From assembly GCA_004561545.1 (NCBI GenBank), contig SFVK01000002.1, forward strand, positions 62,001-126,000: DNA of 64,000 nt, in the 5' to 3' direction. Under the pieces are notes generated by a model, which saw nothing but the letters and a program-made list of their open reading frames with translations, was not told where the DNA came from and did no database searches. Below, in pieces: positions 9,228 through 16,814 of the stretch. Origin of the DNA: a bacterium. Its GTDB lineage: Bacteria > Bacillota > Clostridia > Oscillospirales > Ruminococcaceae. The position numbers and the translations under genes were made by a program. The number at the start of each line of letters is the position of its first letter. The stretch's first letter is position 1.

Positions 9228-10856
9228 ATGAAAGATCGGAAAACGCCACGGCTGTGGGAGACGCTGCCCTGGATCTGGCTGGTGGCGGCATGGTTGGGGG
9301 CGGTGGCCTTTACGGCCCTCTGGGGCAGGACCTGTCTGGACAGCGACATGGCTTCCGAGATGGTCCTGGCCAGCCAGCTCAACCGGGAGGGCGGAATCCT
9401 TTCCACCAACTGGTATTATTCCACCGAGCTGCGGGTGTTCTGTGAACAGCTGCTGTTCAAGGTGGGACTGATGATTTTCCCGGACAACTGGCATCTGGCC
9501 CGGGTACTGGCCCAGGCGGTGCTGCTGGCGGCGCTGGCGGGCAGCTATCTTTTCTTTGCCCGGGGCGTCGGACTGCGCGGCAGCGGCGCGTGGGGCGCGG
9601 CGGCGCTCATGTGCCCCTTTGGGTTCTGGTACCTGTTCCACGGGATCTTCGGGGGCTTTTATCTGCCCCACATGATTTTGCTGCTGCTCAGCCTGGGTCT
9701 GGTCCTGCGCCTTGTCCGGGCCAAAACGCTGCCCCGCGCGCTGGGAACCGGAGCGCTGCTGGCGGCTGTATGCGGGGCGGCGGGACTCAACGGAGTGCGG
9801 CTCATCATGAACCTGTATCTGCCGCTGGTCCTCACCGCGCTGGTGCTGCTCTGGCTCGGCGCCCGGGACGCCGGCTTCGCCCGGTCCGCCGTGCGCCGCG
9901 AACTGCGGTTGACGGGGGCTTCGCTGCTGATGCTGGCGGCCTCCGGCGCGGGGTATCTGGTCAATACTGCTGTCCTGGCAAGGAACCACCATTTTTCGGC
10001 GCAGGAGCAGCGCACCTGGCTTGAGATGAGCTTTGAAAAGCTGGCGGATGCCTGGCTGGATTTTCTCAGTCTGTTCGGCTACCCGCTGGACAGCAGCGTG
10101 TTCGAGATCGGCGGCCAAACTTCCACCATTGCGCTGTTCAGCGTCAGCGGCGTGCTGGGAGCGTTCGGCATTGTGCTGGCGGGAGCGGTGGCCGTCAGTC
10201 TGGTCCGCCTGCTTGTGCGCCACAGGGAACTGAGCTTTGAGCAGAACACGGTGGTGTTTCTGCTGGCCGCCATTCTGGTGGTGGACGGCATGATTTTTGC
10301 CTGGACCCACGGCAAGCAGGAGGTCAATGCCAGCCACTGGCTGCCGGTGGTTCCACTGGCCTTTGCGGTGCTGCAAATGGAAGGGGAGACCGAGCACTTC
10401 CGCCTGCCCCATGCCCGCCGCTGGCTGGCCTCGGCCTTTGCGGCCTGCGTGCTGCTGTGCAGTGCGGGGACGGTGGACCATTTTCTGAACCACACGCCCC
10501 GGGCGCGCAAGGGAATGACCGAGGCGTGCGGCTGGCTCATGGAACAGGGATATTCCCAGGGAATTGCCACTTTCTGGAACAGCAATGTGCTGACCGAGCT
10601 TTCCAACGGCGAAATTGAAATGTGGACGGTGGGAAATCTGGAAACGCCCTACCCCCAGACCTGGCTCCAGAGCACCGCGCATGACGCGTTCCCCGAAGGG
10701 CCGGTTTTTGTGCTGCTCTACGGCGGGGAAACCGCTTTGGATCTGCCCTATGCCAGCGCCGACGGCTCCGATGTGGTCTATCGGGATGGCAACGGATTTG
10801 TGATTCTGGCCTATGACAGCGTGGAGCCGTTGGTCCGTGCGCTGGAAGGGGCATGA
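9228..10856 (+). CDS. GT-C-fold-like polytopic membrane protein, paralog A
   Basis: 542 residues. About eleven membrane segments fill residues 12-410, followed by a roughly 130-residue soluble C-terminal part. Just after the first segment is DSDMASEMVLASQL, then REGGILSTNWYYSTELRV. An acidic DxD in the first outer loop is typical of GT-C glycosyltransferases that use lipid-linked sugars. The C-terminal WNSNVLTELSNGEIEMWTV recurs in the second copy at 16815. No named family was recognised. The ribosome site is weak (AAAGG), so translation probably couples to the DUF896 gene. Likely a cell-envelope glycosyltransferase; substrate unknown. Confidence 0.75.
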   Translation: MKDRKTPRLWETLPWIWLVAAWLGAVAFTALWGRTCLDSDMASEMVLASQLNREGGILSTNWYYSTELRVFCEQLLFKVGLMIFPDNWHLARVLAQAVLLAALAGSYLFFARGVGLRGSGAWGAAALMCPFGFWYLFHGIFGGFYLPHMILLLLSLGLVLRLVRAKTLPRALGTGALLAAVCGAAGLNGVRLIMNLYLPLVLTALVLLWLGARDAGFARSAVRRELRLTGASLLMLAASGAGYLVNTAVLARNHHFSAQEQRTWLEMSFEKLADAWLDFLSLFGYPLDSSVFEIGGQTSTIALFSVSGVLGAFGIVLAGAVAVSLVRLLVRHRELSFEQNTVVFLLAAILVVDGMIFAWTHGKQEVNASHWLPVVPLAFAVLQMEGETEHFRLPHARRWLASAFAACVLLCSAGTVDHFLNHTPRARKGMTEACGWLMEQGYSQGIATFWNSNVLTELSNGEIEMWTVGNLETPYPQTWLQSTAHDAFPEGPVFVLLYGGETALDLPYASADGSDVVYRDGNGFVILAYDSVEPLVRALEGA

Positions 10857-10873
10857 ATCCTCAAAATTGGGTA

Positions 10874-10902
10874 TTGGATTTTGCCGGAAGGTCTGCTATA
10901 AT
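10874..10902 (+). promoter_or_regulatory. Promoter of purA
   Basis: TTGGAT (10874-10879), 17 bases, TATAAT (10897-10902). The leader to the purA start is about 80 bases, with no purine-riboswitch pattern seen. Confidence 0.8.
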
Positions 10903-10991
10903 AGAAACAACGGCGAATCCCGGCAATAAGAAATCGGCGCCCAAGGCCGAACGGAAAAGGCTGTACATTTTGCCAAAGTGAGGGAATTTTT

Positions 10992-12284
10992 ATGCTTACT
11001 GCAATTACCGGTATCAACTGGGGCGATGAGGGCAAGGGCCGCATGGTGGACCTGCTCAGCCGCGACTATGACATTGTCGCCCGCTACCAGGGCGGTGATA
11101 ACGCCGGACACACCGTCAAGAACGAGCGGGGCAAGTTCATTCTGAACCTGATCCCCTCGGGCATCCTTCGCCCCGAAGTCACCTGCGTCATGGGCGGCGG
11201 CATGGTCATCGACCCCGAGCATCTGGAGGGCGAAATCGCCGCACTGCGGGACAAGGGCATCGCCATTACCCCCGACAATCTCAAAATTTCTGACCGCGCC
11301 ACCATCACCATGCCTTTCCATGTGGAGCAGGACGGCCTGGAGGAAGCCCGTCTGGCCAAGACCGGCGCCCAGTTCGGCTCCACCAAGCGCGGCATTGCCT
11401 ATACCTACGGCGACAAGTTTATGAAAAAAACGCTGCGCATGGGGGACCTGGTTCATCTGGATGAGGGCGTTCACAAGCGCCTGGAAACCATTGTGGAGTC
11501 CAAGAACCTGACCATGGTCAACATCTACGGCGAAAAGCCGGTCAGCGTAGACGAGATGTGGGCCTGGTGCAAGCACTATCAGGAGGCGTTCGCCCCCTTC
11601 ATCTGCGATGTGGGCCAGTTCCTGGCGGACGCAGACGACGCGGGCAAGAAGATTCTCTTTGAGGCCCAGCTGGGCGCGCTGCGGGACATCGATTACGGCA
11701 TCTATCCCTACACTTCCTCCTCCAACACCATCGGCGCCTATGCTCCCATCGGCGCGGGTATTCCCGGCCGCAAGCTGGATCTGTCCATCGGCATCATGAA
11801 GGCCTATTCCTCCTGCGTGGGGGAGGGACCTTTCACCGCCGAGCTGGCCATGACGGAAGAGGAAAAGCATCTGCTGCGGGAATCCGGCCATGAGTATGGC
11901 GCGGCCACCGGCCGTCCCCGCCGCGTCGGTCCCTTCGATGTGGTGGCCTCCCGCTACGGTGTGCAGTGCCAGGGCTGTGATGAGCTGGCCCTGACTTTGC
12001 TGGATGTGCTGGACTATATGGAGGAAATTCCCGTTGTGGCCCAGTATCGACTGGCGGACGGCACCCTGACCGACCGGTTCCCCACCGGCAAGACGCTGGA
12101 TGACGCCCGGCCCGTCGTCAGGACGATGCCCGGCTGGCACTGTGACATCTCGGGGGTACGCCGGTATGAGGATCTGCCCCAGGCTGCCCGCGACTATGTG
12201 GAACTGCTGGAAAAGGCTGTGGGCTGCAAAATCAAGTATATCTCGGTGGGTCCTGAGCGGGATGCCTGCATCATCCGCGACTGA
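10992..12284 (+). CDS. purA: Adenylosuccinate synthetase
   Basis: Joins IMP and aspartate with GTP to make adenylosuccinate, the first step from IMP to AMP. 430 residues, normal length. The P-loop-like GDEGKGRMVD (about 11-20) and GGDNAGHTVKN (about 36-46) hold the catalytic Asp and His. FGSTKRGIAYTYGDK, SSNTIGAYAP and the C-terminal PTGRPRRVGPFD are family marks. A promoter of its own precedes it and a GC-rich terminator follows. Confidence 0.97.
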   Translation: MLTAITGINWGDEGKGRMVDLLSRDYDIVARYQGGDNAGHTVKNERGKFILNLIPSGILRPEVTCVMGGGMVIDPEHLEGEIAALRDKGIAITPDNLKISDRATITMPFHVEQDGLEEARLAKTGAQFGSTKRGIAYTYGDKFMKKTLRMGDLVHLDEGVHKRLETIVESKNLTMVNIYGEKPVSVDEMWAWCKHYQEAFAPFICDVGQFLADADDAGKKILFEAQLGALRDIDYGIYPYTSSSNTIGAYAPIGAGIPGRKLDLSIGIMKAYSSCVGEGPFTAELAMTEEEKHLLRESGHEYGAATGRPRRVGPFDVVASRYGVQCQGCDELALTLLDVLDYMEEIPVVAQYRLADGTLTDRFPTGKTLDDARPVVRTMPGWHCDISGVRRYEDLPQAARDYVELLEKAVGCKIKYISVGPERDACIIRD

Positions 12285-12313
12285 TCCGCATACCCTGGAA
12301 CAAATCAAGATTT

Positions 12314-12341
12314 GTGGCGGACCCCCCGGTCCGCCACTTTT
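12314..12341 (+). terminator. Terminator after purA
   Basis: GTGGCGGAC pairs with GTCCGCCAC around a six-base C-rich loop, then TTTT. Confidence 0.88.
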
Positions 12342-12384
12342 CCAATCACTGTCCTGCTGCGGCAGAATGAAGGGAAGGTTACAT

Positions 12385-13575
12385 TTGACAGAACTTCTGG
12401 TGAAACTTTTTATTAAAAATCCCGATCAGACTGGAGATCACAAGGTCCGCACCGCCTACGGCAACCTTGCCTGTTTTGTGTGCATTTTCTGCAACGTGCT
12501 GCTCTTTGCGGGCAAGTTTCTGGTGGGCACCATTTTCGGCAGCATGGCCATCACGGCGGACGCCATGAACAACCTCTCGGATGCCAGCTCCAACGTGGTC
12601 AGTCTGGTGGGGTTCCGTCTGGGCGCCAAGCCCGCCGACGACGAGCACCCCTACGGCCACGCCCGGTATGAGTACATTGCCGGTCTGGCGGTTTCAGTGA
12701 TGATTCTTGTCATCGGTGTGGAGCTTCTCAAGGAGAGCTTCCTCAAGGTGCTGCATCCCACCCCCGTCACCTTCAGTGCCCTCACCATTGCGGTGCTGCT
12801 GGCCTCCATCGCGGTCAAGCTGTGGATGAGCGTTTTTAACCGCAATATTGGCAACCGCATTCATTCCGAAACGCTGTTGGCCACCGCCGCCGATGCCCGC
12901 AACGATGTGATTTCCACCTCCGCTGTTCTGGTTGCCACCCTGGTCACCCACTTCAGTGGTATCGATCGCATTGATGGCGTTATGGGCCTCGGCGTGGCAG
13001 CGTTCATTCTTTGGAGCGGCATCGGCCTGGTGCGGGACACCATCAGCCCGATTCTGGGCGCCGCGCCGGACCCCGAGCTGATCGAATATATTGAAAAGAA
13101 AGCCACCAGCTATCCCGGCGTTCTGGGCATCCATGACCTGATGATCCATGACTATGGCCCCGGCAACCAGCTGGTCAGCTTCCATATCGAGATGCCTGCG
13201 GACTGCGACGTGATGCAGAGCCATGACCTCATCGATTCCATCGAGAAGGATTTTCAGGTCCATGACCACCTGCTGGTCACCATTCACTTTGACCCGGTGG
13301 TGACCGATGACCCCCATATCAATGAACTGCGGGATTTTCTCAAAGAAAAGCTGGCGGAGCTGGAACCCCAGGCCAATCTCCACGATCTGCGCATCGTGCC
13401 CGGCCCCACCCACACCAATGTGATTTTTGACTGTGCCGTGCCCGCTGATCTGCTGGCGGCGCGGGACCGCCGCGCCAACAAGATCCCGGCGGAGCTGCGC
13501 AAGGCGGTGTCGGAAAAATGGCCGGATCATTTTTGCGTCATCCAGCTGGAACCCATTTACGCCAAAGCCAAGTAA
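12385..13575 (+). CDS. Cation diffusion facilitator (CDF) metal exporter
   Basis: Exchanges cytosolic divalent metal for protons. From TTG 12385, six bases after GGGAAGG, it has 396 residues; the in-frame ATG 12367 lacks a ribosome site. Six membrane segments lie in residues about 25-215. The metal site is seen as DAMNNLSDASSN in TM2 and DARNDVISTS in TM5. HPYGHARYEYIA follows TM2. A ZT-dimer-type cytosolic domain (about 220-300) is followed by a further 95-residue alpha/beta extension not found in short CDF proteins but common in clostridial ones. Mn, Zn, Fe and Co cannot be told apart from sequence alone; the NxxxD/DxxxD pattern leans to the Mn group. Confidence 0.92.
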   Translation: MTELLVKLFIKNPDQTGDHKVRTAYGNLACFVCIFCNVLLFAGKFLVGTIFGSMAITADAMNNLSDASSNVVSLVGFRLGAKPADDEHPYGHARYEYIAGLAVSVMILVIGVELLKESFLKVLHPTPVTFSALTIAVLLASIAVKLWMSVFNRNIGNRIHSETLLATAADARNDVISTSAVLVATLVTHFSGIDRIDGVMGLGVAAFILWSGIGLVRDTISPILGAAPDPELIEYIEKKATSYPGVLGIHDLMIHDYGPGNQLVSFHIEMPADCDVMQSHDLIDSIEKDFQVHDHLLVTIHFDPVVTDDPHINELRDFLKEKLAELEPQANLHDLRIVPGPTHTNVIFDCAVPADLLAARDRRANKIPAELRKAVSEKWPDHFCVIQLEPIYAKAK

Positions 13576-13608
13576 GAGATTCTGTCCAAATAAAAAGGAG
13601 TGTTACCG

Positions 13609-14784
13609 ATGGATTACAATGCCGCCGCATTGGAAATGCACGAAAAAAACCACGGCAAGCTGACGGTGAACAGCCTGGTTCCCGTCCGGGATAAGGATGC
13701 CCTGTCCACCGCCTACACCCCCGGCGTGGCGGAACCCTGCCGCCGGATCAAGGCGAACCCCGACGATGTGTACAAATATACCCTCAAGGGCCGCACGGTG
13801 GCTGTCGTCACCAACGGCACCGCCGTGCTGGGTCTGGGCAACATCGGCCCCGAGGCGGGACTTCCGGTGATGGAGGGCAAATGCGTTCTCTTTAAAGAGT
13901 TCGGCGGTGTGGACGCCTTCCCCATCTGCCTCAACGCCTCCACCAAAGAGGAGGTGGTGGCCGCAGTCAAGGCCATCGCACCCACCTTTGGGGGCATCAA
14001 TCTGGAGGACATCCGCAGCCCCGAGTGCTTTGAAATCGAGGCCGAGCTGGAGCGGGATCTGGACATCCCCGTTTTCCACGACGATCAGCACGGCACCGCC
14101 ATTATTGTGCTGGCCGGCGTGCTCAACGCCCTCAAGGTGGTGGGCAAGCGTCTGGAGGAGATCCGCATTGTGCAGAACGGCCCCGGCGCGGCCGGCACCG
14201 CCATCATCAAGATGCTGCAAACCGCCGGCGCAAAGAACATCACCGCGGTGGACGAGCACGGCATTCTCTACCCCGGCCGACCGGCCGGGCTGGAGGGCCA
14301 CAAGGAATGGCTGGCCACCGTGACCAACCCGGACCATCGGACGGGCGGTCTGGCCGAGGCCATCCGCGGGGCGGATCTCTTTATCGGCACGTCCATCGCC
14401 GGCGCGCTGACGCCGGAAATGGCCGCCACCATGGCCCCCGACGCCATTGTGTTCGCCATGGCCAACCCCACGCCCGAGATTATGCCCGACGCCGCCCGCG
14501 CCACCGGTGTGCGGGTGATTGGCACCGGCCGCAGCGATTTTCCCAACCAGGTCAACAACGTCCTGGCGTTCCCCGGCATCTTCAAGGGCGCCCTCTCGGT
14601 GCGTGCCCGGGATATCAATCCCCAGATGAAGATGGCGGCCGCCCGCGCCATTGCCGGGCTGATTCCCGATGCGGAACTGAGCGAGGACAACATTCTGCCC
14701 AAGGCCTTTGACCCCCGTGTGGCCCCGGCCGTGGCCGACGCTGTGGCGCAAGCCGCGCGGGAAAGCGGCGTGGCCCGCGTATGA
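13609..14784 (+). CDS. NAD(P)-dependent malic enzyme (oxaloacetate-decarboxylating)
   Basis: Converts malate to pyruvate and CO2. ATG 13609 lies eight bases after AAGGAG; 391 residues, the short bacterial type without a phosphotransacetylase tail. The catalytic Tyr is in STAYTPGVAEPC (about 36-47), the Lys in KCVLFKEFGG (about 87-96), metal ligands in SPECFEIE and FHDDQHGTA (about 160), and the Rossmann loop in NGPGAAGTA. It heads a malate/fumarate cassette: its last four bases overlap the fumarase alpha start. Together the genes interconvert pyruvate, malate and fumarate. Confidence 0.96.
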   Translation: MDYNAAALEMHEKNHGKLTVNSLVPVRDKDALSTAYTPGVAEPCRRIKANPDDVYKYTLKGRTVAVVTNGTAVLGLGNIGPEAGLPVMEGKCVLFKEFGGVDAFPICLNASTKEEVVAAVKAIAPTFGGINLEDIRSPECFEIEAELERDLDIPVFHDDQHGTAIIVLAGVLNALKVVGKRLEEIRIVQNGPGAAGTAIIKMLQTAGAKNITAVDEHGILYPGRPAGLEGHKEWLATVTNPDHRTGGLAEAIRGADLFIGTSIAGALTPEMAATMAPDAIVFAMANPTPEIMPDAARATGVRVIGTGRSDFPNQVNNVLAFPGIFKGALSVRARDINPQMKMAAARAIAGLIPDAELSEDNILPKAFDPRVAPAVADAVAQAARESGVARV

Positions 14785-15635
14785 GCACTGGAACCATCCG
14801 GGAGCTGGACGCCGCCCGCATCACCGACGTGGTGGAGCGTCTGTGCATTCAGGCCAACACCACACTGCCCGACGATGTCCGCGCGGCGCTGGATGTGGCT
14901 CAGGCTGAGGAGCCCTGGCCCCTGGCCAAAGAAACGCTGGGCCTTTTGCAGCAAAATCTCTGTGTGGCAAAGCAGAAGGACCTGCCCATCTGCCAGGACA
15001 CCGGCATGGCCTGTGTCTTTGTGGAACTGGGGCAGGACGTGCATCTCACCGGCGACTTGACCGACGCCGTCAACGAAGGGGTGCGCCGCGGCTATGAAAA
15101 AGCGTATCTGCGCAAATCCATCACGGCCGATCCCCTGCAGCGGGTCAACACGGGGGACAACACCCCGGCCTTCCTGACGGTGCATCTGGTGCCCGGCAGC
15201 GGCTGCCGCGTCACAGTGGCGCCCAAAGGCGCGGGCAGCGAGAACATGAGCCGTCTGACCATGCTCAAACCCGCCGACGGGGTGCAGGGGGTCAGGGATT
15301 TTGTCATGGAAACCGTCCGCCTGGCGGGCGCCAATCCCTGCCCGCCCATTGTGCTGGGCATCGGCATTGGCGGCAGCTTCGATCATTGTGCCGCGCTGGC
15401 CAAGCAGGCGCTGCTCCGCCCGCTGGATGTGCCCAACCCCGACTCCTACTATGCGGCTCTGGAGCGGGAACTGCGGGACGCCATCAATGCCACCGGATTC
15501 GGTCCCCAGGGCTTTGGCGGGGCCACCACCTGCCTGGGTGTGGCCATTGAACACAAACCCACCCATGTGGCCTGCCTGCCGGTGGCGGTCAATGTGAGCT
15601 GCCATGTAACCCGCCGCGCCAGCGCGGAGCTTTGA
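14781..15635 (+). CDS. Fumarate hydratase class I, alpha subunit
   Basis: Forms, with the beta subunit, the oxygen-sensitive [4Fe-4S] enzyme that interconverts fumarate and malate. 284 residues. Candidate cluster cysteines are in PICQDTGMACVF (about 74), FDHCAALAK (about 203) and TTCLGVAIEHK (about 252), the standard three positions. The start ATG overlaps the malic enzyme stop (ATGA). The subunits are separate, unlike the fused E. coli FumA/FumB. A small unknown gene lies between it and the beta subunit. Confidence 0.95.
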   Translation: MSTGTIRELDAARITDVVERLCIQANTTLPDDVRAALDVAQAEEPWPLAKETLGLLQQNLCVAKQKDLPICQDTGMACVFVELGQDVHLTGDLTDAVNEGVRRGYEKAYLRKSITADPLQRVNTGDNTPAFLTVHLVPGSGCRVTVAPKGAGSENMSRLTMLKPADGVQGVRDFVMETVRLAGANPCPPIVLGIGIGGSFDHCAALAKQALLRPLDVPNPDSYYAALERELRDAINATGFGPQGFGGATTCLGVAIEHKPTHVACLPVAVNVSCHVTRRASAEL

Positions 15636-15658
15636 GCCAACCAGGAAAGGATAGGGCA

Positions 15659-15877
15659 TTGAACAATCTGGCTGAAATGGATTTCCCGCTGGAAAGCGGA
15701 GAAGAAAATACAACGGTACGCAGAAAAAAGTCTGCCATTGACATTTCACTGGGCGTGCCGGCCGGCGGAAAAACAGGCTTTGGCGCGGACCGCATCACCG
15801 ACGCCGAGCTGGAACTTGTCAACCGCCATCATGCTGAAGTGAAGGAACTGCACCGCCGTGCGCGGCAGGGAGAGTGA
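15659..15877 (+). CDS. Small unknown protein between the fumarase subunit genes
   Basis: About 72 residues from TTG 15659, eight bases after AGGAAAGG (15643-15650); another in-frame TTG lies at 15632. The frame ends at TGA 15875-15877, within a few bases of the beta subunit start. The sequence is charged and soluble: an acidic N-terminus, RRKKSAIDISLGVPAGG, and a helix ELELVNRHHAEVKELHRRAR at the end. I do not recognise the family. Its position inside the fumarase pair suggests an accessory or assembly role, but nothing in the sequence proves this. It could be a lineage-specific filler gene. Confidence 0.65.
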   Translation: MNNLAEMDFPLESGEENTTVRRKKSAIDISLGVPAGGKTGFGADRITDAELELVNRHHAEVKELHRRARQGE

Positions 15878-15882
15878 ACGCC

Positions 15883-16437
15883 ATGCAATATGAACTGACC
15901 ACTCCGCTGAGCCGGGAGGCTCTGTCCCCTTTGCGGGCGGGGGATACCGTGCTGCTCAGCGGCATCGTCTATACCGCCCGGGACGCCGCCCATGCCCGCA
16001 TGAATGAGGCGCTGGACCGGGGCGAACCGCTGCCCTTTGACCTGCGCGGTGCGGCCATCTATTATGTTGGTCCCACGCCGGAACGTCCGGGCTGCGCCAT
16101 CGGTGCGGCCGGACCCACCACCTCCGGGCGGATGGACAAATTCACCCCCCGGCTGCTGGATTTGGGCCTTGCGTGTATGATCGGCAAGGGCAAACGGGAT
16201 GCCGCCGTCAAACAGGCGGTGGTGCGCAACGGCGCCGTGTACCTGGCCGCCATCGGCGGCGCGGGCGCCCTTATGGCAGGCAGTGTCAAAAGCTGTGAAA
16301 TCATTGCCTGGCCCGACCTGGGCTGCGAGGCGGTCCGCCGCCTGACGGTGGAACAAATGCCGCTGACGGTGCTGCTGGACCCCCATGGCGGAGACCTGTA
16401 TGAGTCAGGCCCCGCCGCCTACCTGGCCAGCCTGTGA
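15883..16437 (+). CDS. Fumarate hydratase class I, beta subunit
   Basis: 184 residues from ATG 15883, eight bases after GGGAGAG; the in-frame GTG 15874 overlaps the previous stop and is less likely. Family marks are RDAAHARM (about 42), YYVGPTPER, GPTTSGRMD (about 78), GKGKRD and the C-terminal FIxDxxGxD-equivalent VLLDPHGGDLYE. The subunit supplies the swivelling domain that binds substrate next to the iron-sulfur cluster of the alpha subunit. The gene ends the malic enzyme-fumarase operon, four bases before the tRNA-Leu promoter. Confidence 0.94.
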   Translation: MQYELTTPLSREALSPLRAGDTVLLSGIVYTARDAAHARMNEALDRGEPLPFDLRGAAIYYVGPTPERPGCAIGAAGPTTSGRMDKFTPRLLDLGLACMIGKGKRDAAVKQAVVRNGAVYLAAIGGAGALMAGSVKSCEIIAWPDLGCEAVRRLTVEQMPLTVLLDPHGGDLYESGPAAYLASL

Positions 16438-16441
16438 GCGG

Positions 16442-16470
16442 TTGACAAATTTCTCCGCGCCTGCTAAACT
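16442..16470 (+). promoter_or_regulatory. Promoter of tRNA-Leu
   Basis: TTGACA (16442-16447), 17 bases, TAAACT (16465-16470), directly behind the fumarase stop codon. It predicts a pre-tRNA with a leader of almost 90 bases. Confidence 0.85.
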
Positions 16471-16534
16471 GGAATCGCTATCGTTGGCGCAGGTCCGCCG
16501 GTGGTGATGGATGATGACTGTTTCGACAAGCTTT

Positions 16535-16556
16535 GACTGCCGGTTTTCCGGCAGTC
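16535..16556 (+). other. Hairpin in the long 5' leader of tRNA-Leu
   Basis: A perfect 9-bp stem (16535-16543 with 16548-16556) with a TTTT loop, nine bases before the tRNA. No T-run follows, so it is not a standard terminator. It may guide 5' processing. Confidence 0.6.
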
Positions 16557-16564
16557 TTACAGAT

Positions 16565-16649
16565 GCGGGTATGGCGGAATTGGCAGACGTGCTGGATTTA
16601 GGTTCCAGTGCCGCAAGGCGTGTGGGTTCGACCCCCACTACCCGTACCA
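16565..16649 (+). tRNA. tRNA-Leu, anticodon UAG
   Basis: 85 bases with encoded CCA. The acceptor stem GCGGGTA pairs with TACCCGT (one G-U). The anticodon loop ATTTAGGTT shows TAG; a long variable arm (TGCCGCAAGGCG) and a GGTTCGACC T-arm fit a class II leucine tRNA. Confidence 0.97.
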
Positions 16650-16686
16650 AAAATCGGCAAACTTCGACAGAAGCTTGCCGATTTTT
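16650..16686 (+). terminator. Terminator of tRNA-Leu
   Basis: AAAATCGGCAA pairs with TTGCCGATTTTT around a 14-base loop, starting one base after the CCA end. Confidence 0.9.
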
Positions 16687-16754
16687 CCATAGTACCGACT
16701 CCGCCTTTTCCCGTCCTTTTGACCCGCAGGCGCAAGAGCGCAGGCGGTTACGGC

Positions 16755-16783
16755 TTGAACCCCGCCGTGGTTTGCGCTACAAT
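16755..16783 (+). promoter_or_regulatory. Promoter of GT-C-like paralog B
   Basis: TTGAAC (16755-16760), 17 bases, TACAAT (16778-16783), followed by GGGAGGGGA before the TTG start. Confidence 0.8.
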
Positions 16784-16814
16784 ACATCTATACCAAACAG
16801 GGGAGGGGACCCTT

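Noticed and set aside
16511..16814. Upstream extension of GT-C-like paralog B through tRNA-Leu
   Set aside because: The frame is open by chance; the promoter at 16755-16783 and ribosome site place the start at 16815.
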